A stretch of DNA of 5,678 nt from JADJNW01 sp964517175 (GTDB lineage: Bacteria; Bacteroidota; Bacteroidia; Chitinophagales; Saprospiraceae). The stretch's first letter is position 1. Every line of letters begins with the position of its first letter. Both the position numbers and the translations under genes were made by a program. The stretch is from positions 1 to 5,678 of the forward strand of contig CAZFBU010000212.1 of assembly GCA_964517175.1 (NCBI GenBank), written 5' to 3'. Under the pieces are notes generated by a model that was not told the DNA's origin, searched no databases, and saw only the letters and a program-made list of their open reading frames with translations. Shown here in pieces: positions 1 to 5,678 of this stretch.

Positions 1-9
1 TTTCAGCAA

Positions 10-2865
10 TTACAACTCCAATTTCAAAAACCGTCCCGTGTGGCTGGTCTTGTGTTTGGCGACAACTTCCGGTAAGCCGGTGACGATCACTTCGCCCCCG
101 CGGTGTCCGCCTTCCAGCCCCATGTCGATGATGTAATCGGCGTACTTAATGACGTCCATGTTATGCTCGATGACGATAACCGTATTGCCTTTATTCACCA
201 GCCGATTGAGTACGTGCAGCAGGTGCTTGATATCTTCGAAATGCAAGCCGGTCGTGGGTTCGTCGAGAATGTAAACCGTGTTGCCGGTGTCGCGCTTGGC
301 GAGTTCTTCGGAAAGCTTCACGCGCTGTGCCTCACCGCCGGAAAGAGTGGTTGCCTGCTGCCCCAGGGTGATGTAGCCCAAGCCCACGTCTTCCAGGGTT
401 TTCAGCTTGCGGAAAATGTTCGGGATATTCTGAAAAAACTCCGCCGCTTCGCTCACCGTCATGTCCAGCACATCGCTGATGGATTTGCCTTTGTACAGCA
501 CCTCCAGCGTTTCGCGATTGTAGCGACGCCCCATGCAGCGCTCGCATTCGACGTGCACATCGGGCAGGAAGTTCATCTCGATCACCCGCATGCCGGAGCC
601 CTGGCAAACTTCGCACCGCCCGCCTTTCACATTGAAACTAAAGCGCCCGGGCTTGTAGCCGCGGATTTTTGCCTCCGGCAATTCGGAAAATATCTTGCGA
701 ATGTCGGTAAAAACATTGGTGTAAGTTGCTGGATTAGAGCGCGGTGTGCGCCCGATTGGCGACTGGTCGATCTCGATCACCTTATCCACGTGCTTCAAGC
801 CCTTGATCTTGTCGTACGGCATCGGGCGCTGGATGCTCTTGTAAAAATGCTGCCGCAAAATCGGGTAGAGCGTTTCGTTGATGAGCGTGGATTTGCCACT
901 GCCGCTCACGCCAGTCACGCAGATGAAGGTGCCCAGCGGAAACTTGACGTTAACGTTTTTCAGGTTATTGCCAGTCGCGCCGCGCAATTCCAGGGAATTG
1001 CCATTTCCCGGACGACGTTTTTCAGGCGTTTCAATGCGCTTGTGATTATTTAGATACGCCGCCGTAAGCGTTGAATTTTTTACAAAAATGCTCGGAATAC
1101 CTTCCCCCACGACCTCGCCGCCGTGCTTGCCCGCGCCGGGTCCCAGGTCGATCACATAATCGGAAGCGAGCATGATGTCCTTGTCGTGCTCGACGACCAG
1201 CACGGTATTGCCGATGTCGGTCAGTTCGCGCAAGGCTTCGATCAGGCGCTGGTTGTCGCGCTGGTGCAAGCCAATGCTCGGTTCGTCGAGGATATAGGTG
1301 ATGCCCGTGAGCTGCGAGCCGATCTGCGTCGCCAGGCGAATGCGTTGACTCTCGCCACCCGAAAGCGTGCGCGCCGGACGATTCAGGCTGAGGTAATCCA
1401 ACCCAACATTCAACAGAAAGCCTACTCGCAGGCGGATTTCCTTCAGCACCTCAGTGCCAATTGCCAGTTGGCGCTCATTCAAATGATTTTCCAGATCGCC
1501 GATCCAGTCGTGCAATTCCGCAATATCCATTCGGGCCAGGTCGGCAATATTTTTTTCATGCAATTTAAAATGGCGGGATTCGCGCTTGAGCCGGTCGCCC
1601 TCGCAATCCGGGCAAACATTTACACTCATAAAATCCTCCGCCCACTGGCGAATCTTCTCCGAAGAAGAATTCTCGTACCAGCGGTTCAGCATATTGACGA
1701 TGCCCTCCTCCGCCAGATCGTAGGAATAATCGTTTGCTCCGTAATTCGACTTTGCGCCGGCGTTGTTGCCGTACAAGATCATCTGCAGCGCCTTCTCCGG
1801 AATTTCCCTAACCGGTGTTGCAAAAGTGAAGTTGAATTTCCTGGCGATTTTTCGCAACTGCTTGAAAGTCATATTGTCCCGCACTTCGCCGAAAGGCGCA
1901 ATGCCAATGTCGTTGATGCTCTTGCTATCGTCGGGAATGACCTTGTTCATGTCCACCTCGTTGATCTCCCCCAAGCCATTACAGGTGGGGCAAGCGCCGT
2001 AGGGCGAATTGAACGAAAACGCATTGGGCGAAGGCTCTTCGTAGGAAATGCCCGACTCCGGGTCCATCAGATGCTTGCTGAAAGCGGTAACTTCTTCCGA
2101 ATCGGCATCCATGATGAAGATCAACCCGTTGCCCATTTTAAGCGCAGTCTGCAGCGACGTATTGATGCGATCGCGGCGTTCCTCGCTGATTTTCAATCGA
2201 TCTACGACCACTTCGATATCGTGCACCTTGTAGCGATCGACTTGCATGCCGGGCGTGATGTCCAGCACTTTACCATCCACGCGCACTTTGGCGTAGCCCT
2301 GCTTGCGGGTGTGCTCGAAAAGCTCGCGGTAGTGCCCTTTGCGACCGCGCACCAACGGCGCCAGCAGCAGCACTTTTTTACCTTCAAACTGTTCGAACAG
2401 CCGGTCCTTCATTTGCTCCTCGGTGTAGCGCACCATTTTTTTGCCAGTCTCGTAGGAATAAGCCTCGCCGATTCTGGCATACAACAAACGCAGAAAGTCA
2501 TAAATTTCCGTGATCGTACCGACGGTCGAGCGCGGGTTGCGGCTGGTGGTTTTTTGTTCGATGGAAATCACCGGGCTTAGTCCCGTGATCTGTTCCACTT
2601 CCGGGCGCTCCATCGAGCCGATGAACTGCCGTGCGTAGCTCGAGAACGTCTCCATGTAACGGCGCTGCCCTTCCGCATAGATCGTATCGAATGCCAGCGA
2701 AGATTTCCCGCTGCCGCTGATGCCGGTAATCACCACCATCTTATTGCGCGGAATTCGCACGTTCACATTTTTCAGGTTGTGTTCGTGCGCCCCGATCACC
2801 TCGATGTAATCCTGCGCTTCCACCGTGCCATTGCCCTTCACGCCGTTATCTTTATGTTTTGCCAT
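10..2865 (-). CDS. uvrA: UvrABC system protein A (excinuclease ABC subunit A)
   Basis: UvrA is the DNA damage-sensing ATPase of cytoplasmic nucleotide excision repair; it dimerises, loads UvrB on lesions and then leaves. The 951-residue product is full length (E. coli UvrA is 940) and has both ABC modules. Module I has Walker A GISGSGKS at residues 48-55, the signature LSGGESQR at 501-508 and Walker B ILDEPSIGLH ending at 534. Module II has Walker A GVSGSGKST at 652-660, the signature LSGGEAQR at 841-848 and Walker B ILDEPTTGLH ending at 875. The UvrB-binding and insertion domains lie between about 117 and 400. The C-terminal zinc module is intact (C751, C754, C774, C777). CxxC pairs also occur at 292/295 and 418/421, but the upstream CxxC partner of 292/295 is absent. 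The ATG at 2863-2865 gives a normal N-terminus; no strong Shine-Dalgarno precedes it. The gene stands alone, divergent from the next gene. Identification is certain. Confidence 0.98.
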   Translation of the reverse strand: MAKHKDNGVKGNGTVEAQDYIEVIGAHEHNLKNVNVRIPRNKMVVITGISGSGKSSLAFDTIYAEGQRRYMETFSSYARQFIGSMERPEVEQITGLSPVISIEQKTTSRNPRSTVGTITEIYDFLRLLYARIGEAYSYETGKKMVRYTEEQMKDRLFEQFEGKKVLLLAPLVRGRKGHYRELFEHTRKQGYAKVRVDGKVLDITPGMQVDRYKVHDIEVVVDRLKISEERRDRINTSLQTALKMGNGLIFIMDADSEEVTAFSKHLMDPESGISYEEPSPNAFSFNSPYGACPTCNGLGEINEVDMNKVIPDDSKSINDIGIAPFGEVRDNMTFKQLRKIARKFNFTFATPVREIPEKALQMILYGNNAGAKSNYGANDYSYDLAEEGIVNMLNRWYENSSSEKIRQWAEDFMSVNVCPDCEGDRLKRESRHFKLHEKNIADLARMDIAELHDWIGDLENHLNERQLAIGTEVLKEIRLRVGFLLNVGLDYLSLNRPARTLSGGESQRIRLATQIGSQLTGITYILDEPSIGLHQRDNQRLIEALRELTDIGNTVLVVEHDKDIMLASDYVIDLGPGAGKHGGEVVGEGIPSIFVKNSTLTAAYLNNHKRIETPEKRRPGNGNSLELRGATGNNLKNVNVKFPLGTFICVTGVSGSGKSTLINETLYPILRQHFYKSIQRPMPYDKIKGLKHVDKVIEIDQSPIGRTPRSNPATYTNVFTDIRKIFSELPEAKIRGYKPGRFSFNVKGGRCEVCQGSGMRVIEMNFLPDVHVECERCMGRRYNRETLEVLYKGKSISDVLDMTVSEAAEFFQNIPNIFRKLKTLEDVGLGYITLGQQATTLSGGEAQRVKLSEELAKRDTGNTVYILDEPTTGLHFEDIKHLLHVLNRLVNKGNTVIVIEHNMDVIKYADYIIDMGLEGGHRGGEVIVTGLPEVVAKHKTSHTGRFLKLEL

Positions 2866-3002
2866 TTTCTTCGTTCGTACGATTGTGATTGGATGTTATT
2901 GCATTTTGTTAGAAAAGAAAACTCACACCCGAACACAAAAACACTTTAGCAGATGGAGAGTTGAAACAAAAAGTAAAATTAGGGAAAGTAATTGTGTTGG
3001 TT

Positions 3003-3010
3003 TAAATTTG
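3003..3010 (+). promoter_or_regulatory. Candidate bacteroidete -7 box for the small gene at 3044
   Basis: TAAATTTG fits the bacteroidete -7 consensus TAnnTTTG exactly and lies 33 bp before the ATG at 3044, which would give a leader of about 27 nt. No convincing TTG/TTTG -33 element sits about 19-21 bp upstream, so the call rests on one box. It lies in the 178-bp divergent region 2866-3043. For uvrA, on the opposite strand, the best I find there is TGTTTTTG (plus-strand 2936-2943, one mismatch), too weak to list separately. Confidence 0.35.
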
Positions 3011-3043
3011 AGCTTTAAACATTTATCAACAATATCAATACCA

Positions 3044-3373
3044 ATGCTATACAACTACAAAACGATTTATGTACCCGCCCCGGAGCTCAAGAATAAAANN
3101 NNNNNNNNNNNNNNNNNNNNNNNNNNNNNNNNNNNNNNNNNNNNNNNNNNNNNNNNNNNNNNNNNNNNNNNNNNNNNNNNNNNNNNNNNNNNNNNNNNCG
3201 AAGCTAACGGCGATGAACTCGCGCGACTCACCCAGGCTACGCTGATCGAAATGGAGGGCGAAGGTTTTGAATTGCACAGTGTGACGCCCATCATCCACGG
3301 TAAAACGCACATGGGAAGTTATGCGTACAGTTACACCGATGGCGTTATGTTGGTGTTCAAACGGGTCGAATAA
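3044..3373 (+). CDS. Small uncharacterised protein, interrupted by assembly gap
   Basis: I do not recognise this gene firmly. The ATG at 3044 opens 18 residues beginning MLYNYKTIYVPAPELKNK, then the frame runs into the N block. After the gap the same nominal frame gives 57 residues ending in VMLVFKRVE and a TAA stop at 3371-3373. The visible parts (an aromatic/basic N-terminal strand YNYKTIYV, a helix-like stretch around DELARLTQATLIEMEGEG, then FELHSVTPI and a Tyr-rich C-terminal strand) resemble the layout of short DUF4177-like proteins, in which a YKVV-type strand is followed by a helix and a GWELVSV-type strand. That is a shape resemblance, not a proven homology. No signal peptide or membrane segment is visible. 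Because 100 N is a conventional placeholder, true length and frame continuity are unknown, and the halves could belong to two genes. An upstream extension into the uvrA 5' end is unlikely because it would be antisense coding. Confidence 0.6.
   Translation: MLYNYKTIYVPAPELKNKXXXXXXXXXXXXXXXXXXXXXXXXXXXXXXXXXXEANGDELARLTQATLIEMEGEGFELHSVTPIIHGKTHMGSYAYSYTDGVMLVFKRVE
3099..3198. other. Assembly gap (100 N)
   Basis: Exactly 100 undetermined bases, the customary placeholder for a scaffold join of unknown size. It falls inside the small gene, so distances across it are nominal. Confidence 0.97.
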
Positions 3374-3418
3374 TTGTATTAATTTCCGTAAATTATGCCC
3401 CGAATGAATTAGAAATCC

Positions 3419-3426
3419 TTTCTTTG
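3419..3426 (+). promoter_or_regulatory. Candidate -7 box for the GGGP synthase gene
   Basis: TTTCTTTG matches the bacteroidete TAnnTTTG box at all but one position and is followed by C, as is the stronger TATCTTTG box before trhO. It lies 50 bp before the ATG at 3477, implying a leader of about 40-45 nt. The expected -33 region holds only TTATG (3393-3397), a poor match. It sits in the 103-bp gap between the small gene and the synthase, where I see no terminator hairpin. Confidence 0.35.
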
Positions 3427-3476
3427 CCCACACAGACTTTTGCTGCCCATCATGTTTAAGTTCATAATTTTTGCTT

Positions 3477-4241
3477 ATGCCAAAGACAACCACTTATCAG
3501 GCAATGCAAGCGGCCAAAGCGGCGGGAAAAAAACAATTAGCGGTGCTGGTTGATCCCGACAAAGCGGCGCCCGCGCATCTGGAGCAGTTGGTGGAACTGG
3601 CTGCCCGCAGCAAGGTCGATTATTTCTTCGTGGGCGGAAGCCTGGTGATGCGCGATACACTGGATGATTGTCTCGACTTTTTAAAATCCAATTGCGCTAT
3701 TCCCTGCATTTTGTTTCCGGGTAGCGTGCTGCAGATCAGCGCAAAAGCGGATGCCATTTTGCTCCTGTCGCTCATTTCCGGCAGAAATCCGGAACTGCTC
3801 ATCGGGCAACACGTGGTCGCTGCGCCATACCTGCGCGCCAGTGGCTTGGAAGTCATTTCTACGAGCTACATGCTGGTGGATGGCGGCGCCCCGACAACCG
3901 TTTCCTACATCAGCGATACATCGCCCATTCCGGCGGACAAAAGTGATATTGCCGTTTGTACTGCCATGGCAGGAGAAATGCTCGGGCACAAACTCACCTA
4001 CCTCGATGCCGGGAGCGGTGCGAAAAATCCAGTTAGTGAACAAATGATCGCTGACATTGCAAAGACGGTCGAATCGCCCATCGTCGTGGGCGGTGGCATC
4101 CGTACCCCGGAAAAAGCCGAAGCGAATGTAAAAGCGGGCGCGGATGTGATTGTTGTCGGGAATATGTTTGAAAAAGCCCCCAACCTCATGCTGGAAATGG
4201 CAGAAGCGGTGCACGCGGTAGAAATTGTAGCTCAAAAATAA
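3477..4241 (+). CDS. Geranylgeranylglyceryl/heptaprenylglyceryl phosphate synthase family (GGGPS/PcrB-like)
   Basis: This TIM-barrel prenyltransferase family joins a polyprenyl diphosphate to the sn-3 hydroxyl of glycerol-1-phosphate, the first ether bond of archaeal-type lipids. The 254-residue product shows the family landmarks: LVDPDK at 24-29 (Mg/diphosphate side), VGGS at 52-55, FPGS at 80-83, YLDAGSGA at 175-182, and the phosphate-gripping GGGIR (205-209) and VGN (227-229) turns near the C-terminus. Overall length and the DAGSGAKNPV loop fit the group II, archaeal-like members known from Bacteroidota rather than the shorter Bacillus PcrB. The chain length of its substrate cannot be read here. 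I chose the ATG at 3477; a TTG two codons upstream (3471) is possible but less likely. No Shine-Dalgarno is evident, as is usual in Bacteroidota. It has no co-directional neighbour closer than 100 bp, so it is probably monocistronic. No other ether-lipid gene is in view. Confidence 0.93.
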   Translation: MPKTTTYQAMQAAKAAGKKQLAVLVDPDKAAPAHLEQLVELAARSKVDYFFVGGSLVMRDTLDDCLDFLKSNCAIPCILFPGSVLQISAKADAILLLSLISGRNPELLIGQHVVAAPYLRASGLEVISTSYMLVDGGAPTTVSYISDTSPIPADKSDIAVCTAMAGEMLGHKLTYLDAGSGAKNPVSEQMIADIAKTVESPIVVGGGIRTPEKAEANVKAGADVIVVGNMFEKAPNLMLEMAEAVHAVEIVAQK

Positions 4242-4304
4242 ATTTTTAACACATCTCCGTGTCGTACAATAAATCCTGAAAAACCCATGGAAATGGTGAA
4301 GTTG

Positions 4305-4336
4305 ATTGCATCCAATGCCCTAAATTCCTATCTTTG
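4305..4336 (+). promoter_or_regulatory. Bacteroidete sigma-type promoter for trhO
   Basis: TATCTTTG at 4329-4336 is a full match to the TAnnTTTG -7 box. ATTG at 4305-4308, 20 bp upstream, is a plausible -33 element. Initiation would fall near 4343, giving an unusually long leader of about 100 nt before the trhO ATG. A second, weaker box TGTCTTTG (4422-4429, one mismatch, no -33 partner) could give a near-leaderless transcript instead. Confidence 0.6.
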
Positions 4337-4344
4337 CACCCGAT

Positions 4345-4399
4345 TTTAGATAATAGACGTGAGAGCAGACCATCAGGACGCGCAAGTCTGGCATCTAAA
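4345..4399 (+). promoter_or_regulatory. Possible structured 5' leader of trhO
   Basis: TTTAGAT (4345-4351) can pair with ATCTAAA (4393-4399). Inside it, CAGAC (4366-4370) can pair with GTCTG (4386-4390), leaving a 14-nt internal loop on the 5' side, a GC bulge on the 3' side and a 15-nt apical loop. The outer stem would begin only a few bases after the predicted start site. A small CAGG-ATAA-CCTG hairpin (4406-4417) follows. I match this to no riboswitch class I know. It may be a cis-regulatory leader or just fortuitous pairing. Confidence 0.3.
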
Positions 4400-4443
4400 T
4401 TTTTTCAGGATAACCTGCAATTGTCTTTGAAAAAACAAAAATC

Positions 4444-5490
4444 ATGAGACTGTACAATCTTGTCAACAACGACGAGCTAAAACGCCGTATGTTAGAAAAT
4501 GAGGAAATGCGCGTGACGCTCTCCTTTTACAAATACCACCACCTGGACGACCCGCAGCAATTCCGCGACGACTTGTTTCGCGAATGGTCTGCGCTGGGCG
4601 TATTTGGTCGAATTTATGTTGCCGACGAAGGCATCAATGGGCAAATCTCCGTGCCGGAGGCAAATTTTGAGGCTTTCAAAAAGCACCTGTACTCGATTCC
4701 ATTTCTCCATGGTATCCGCCTGAACATTGCGGTGGACGACGATGGCAAATCTTTTTATAAGCTGAAAATCAAGGTGCGCCGGAAAATCGTTGCCGATGGT
4801 CTGGATGACAAATCTTTCGACGTGACCAAGCGCGGCAGACACCTCGGTGCGCGCGAATTCAACGAACTGACGGACGATCCCGACACCATCATCGTCGATA
4901 TGCGCAACCACTACGAGAGCGAAGTCGGGCATTTTCAAAATGCCATCTGCCCCGATGTAGAAACTTTCCGGGAAGCGCTGCCTCTGGTGGAAGACATGCT
5001 GGCGGACAAAAAAGACAAAAATATCGTGATGTACTGCACGGGCGGCATTCGCTGCGAGAAAGCCAGCGCGTATTACCTGCACCGGGGCTTTCAGAATGTC
5101 TTTATGGTGGACGGCGGCATCATCGAGTATGCCCGCCAGTGCGAGCGCGAAGGCTTGCCGAATAAGTTTATCGGTAAAAATTTCGTCTTCGACGAACGCA
5201 TGGGCGAGCGCATCAGCGAAGACGTGATCGCGCATTGCCACCAGTGCGGACAGCCATGCGATACGCACATCAACTGCGCGAACGATGCCTGCCATATTTT
5301 GTTTATCCAATGCGACGCGTGCGCCGAAAAGTACCACAATTGTTGCTCGGAAAAGTGCGCCGATTTCATCCAACTACCCGAAGCAGAGCGCGAAGCATTG
5401 CGGGGCAAGGTAGCATTTAACGGTACGCATTTCAGCAAGGGGCACTACAAGGCATTTCGCAGTAAAGGAAAGGAATCACTGTTGTTATAG
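4444..5490 (+). CDS. trhO: Oxygen-dependent tRNA uridine(34) hydroxylase TrhO (YceA/UPF0176 rhodanese family)
   Basis: TrhO installs 5-hydroxyuridine at wobble position 34 of a set of tRNAs in an O2-dependent reaction, the first step toward cmo5U/mo5U-type modifications that broaden codon reading. The product is 348 residues, essentially the length of E. coli YceA (350). An N-terminal ferredoxin-like domain spans roughly 22-115, with the conserved VADEGINGQ at 59-67. A rhodanese domain spans about 130-235, with the active loop CTGGIRCEKAS starting at C198 (the catalytic cysteine position) and a second cysteine at C204. A cysteine-rich tail follows (C265, C268, C272, C278, C283, C290, C293, C300, C301, C305), also typical of the family. 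The ATG at 4444 gives the standard MRLYN-type start, and there is no Shine-Dalgarno. It lies 202 bp after the GGGP synthase gene with its own promoter, and 41 bp before the xisH-like gene, so read-through into that gene is possible. No damage is seen. Confidence 0.95.
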   Translation: MRLYNLVNNDELKRRMLENEEMRVTLSFYKYHHLDDPQQFRDDLFREWSALGVFGRIYVADEGINGQISVPEANFEAFKKHLYSIPFLHGIRLNIAVDDDGKSFYKLKIKVRRKIVADGLDDKSFDVTKRGRHLGAREFNELTDDPDTIIVDMRNHYESEVGHFQNAICPDVETFREALPLVEDMLADKKDKNIVMYCTGGIRCEKASAYYLHRGFQNVFMVDGGIIEYARQCEREGLPNKFIGKNFVFDERMGERISEDVIAHCHQCGQPCDTHINCANDACHILFIQCDACAEKYHNCCSEKCADFIQLPEAEREALRGKVAFNGTHFSKGHYKAFRSKGKESLLL

Positions 5491-5531
5491 GAGGTTGGTA
5501 ATTGTTGTCCTGATTTAAGATCAAAATAAAA

Positions 5532-5678
5532 ATGTCAGCAAAAGATGTTTTTCATAACTTAGTAGTGGAAGCTTTGGAAGGAGATGGTTGGATCATTACC
5601 CACGATCCATATCGCTTTGAAGTTGGAGAGATCGAATATCGAATTGATCTGGGGGCAGAAATGTTAATTGGTGCGATT
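5532..5678 (+). CDS. xisH: XisH-family protein (fdxN-element excision controlling factor-like), 5' part only
   Basis: The first 49 codons are present and the frame runs open to the window edge; full XisH proteins are about 138 residues. The start MSAKDVFHN, the motif DGWIITHDPYRFEV (residues 18-31) and IEYRIDLGAE (34-43) are the hallmark N-terminal blocks of XisH, with the conserved acidic D39. As I recall, the family is placed with PD-(D/E)XK nuclease-like folds; the expected downstream VEIKSF-type motif would be just outside the window. In Anabaena, XisH and XisI are needed along with recombinase XisF for fdxN-element excision, but relatives occur in many bacteria with no such element and their role there is unknown. 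By hand count this segment is 59 of 147 G+C (40%), lower than trhO stretches (52-60%), which hints at transfer. It starts 41 bp after trhO with an A-rich leader and no Shine-Dalgarno. A xisI partner would be expected directly downstream. Confidence 0.88.
   Translation, partial: MSAKDVFHNLVVEALEGDGWIITHDPYRFEVGEIEYRIDLGAEMLIGAI

Larger units (their letters stand above)
4273..4411. repeat. 11-bp perfect inverted repeat flanking the trhO promoter and leader
   Basis: ATCCTGAAAAA (4273-4283) is matched exactly by its reverse complement TTTTTCAGGAT (4401-4411), with 117 bp between. Pairing stops on both sides (A/A outside, C/T inside). The same TCAGGA core occurs once more inside, at 4373-4378. 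The arms lie wholly in the 202-bp intergenic region. They could be termini of a small MITE-like insertion, a long-range RNA stem in read-through transcripts, or chance in A/T-rich DNA. Both outer flanks read AA, which is too short to call a target duplication. Confidence 0.45.

Noticed and set aside
103..2580. Two long plus-strand open frames (about 316 and 485 codons) opposite uvrA
   Set aside because: They are exact antisense to conserved UvrA coding sequence, have no recognisable domains or start signals, and are explained by codon bias of the real gene leaving few stops on the other strand.
2825..3043. N-terminal extension of the small gene back into the uvrA 5' end
   Set aside because: The extension overlaps uvrA in antisense and crosses A/T-rich intergenic DNA with a composition unlike coding sequence; the ATG at 3044 after a TAAATTTG box is a better start.
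3681..4235. Minus-strand open frame of 184 codons opposite the GGGP synthase
   Set aside because: Antisense shadow of a gene whose family motifs are all in the plus frame; no family features of its own.
4230..4270. Rho-independent terminator after the GGGP synthase
   Set aside because: Only an A/T-only palindrome (AAAAATAAATTTTT) and a 4-bp ACAC/GTGT stem are present; neither is a GC stem followed by a U-run.
4492..5373. Minus-strand open frame of 293 codons opposite trhO
   Set aside because: Antisense shadow; trhO is intact and conserved over its full length.
5491..5531. Terminator or promoter between trhO and the xisH-like gene
   Set aside because: The 41 bp contain no stem-loop with a T-run and no TAnnTTTG box, so nothing can be supported there.
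1..5678. CRISPR arrays, tRNA/rRNA genes, insertion sequences
   Set aside because: No regularly spaced direct repeats, cloverleaf-type or rRNA segments, or transposase frames were seen.

Overview
The window looks like a piece of a draft Bacteroidota chromosome, most likely from an environmental lineage near Saprospirales or Chitinophagales. That placement is my inference. It rests on bacteroidete-type -7 promoter boxes (TAnnTTTG, best seen as TATCTTTG ahead of trhO), the lack of clear Shine-Dalgarno sequences before the genes, a bacterial GGGP-synthase-family gene of the kind common in Bacteroidota, and a XisH-family gene. Coding DNA of the core genes is moderately GC-rich and the intergenic DNA is A/T-rich. 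A run of exactly 100 N (3099-3198) marks a scaffold gap of unknown true size.

Layout: the left half is one complete minus-strand gene, uvrA (10-2865), the DNA damage-recognition ATPase of nucleotide excision repair. A 178-bp divergent intergenic region follows. To its right all genes run on the plus strand: a small uncharacterised gene interrupted by the gap (3044-3373), a geranylgeranylglyceryl/heptaprenylglyceryl phosphate synthase (3477-4241), a 202-bp intergenic region with a good promoter, an inverted repeat and a possible structured leader, trhO for tRNA U34 hydroxylation (4444-5490), and the first 49 codons of a xisH-family gene (5532 to the window end).

The genes do not form an obvious pathway. 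uvrA, the GGGP synthase and trhO look like independently transcribed housekeeping or accessory-metabolism genes. The xisH fragment differs: by hand count it is 40% G+C, against 52-60% in two trhO stretches I counted. It belongs to a patchily distributed family normally paired with xisI, so the window may end at the edge of an acquired segment. The points most worth following up are that xisH start, the 11-bp inverted repeat and leader before trhO, and the gene broken by the assembly gap.
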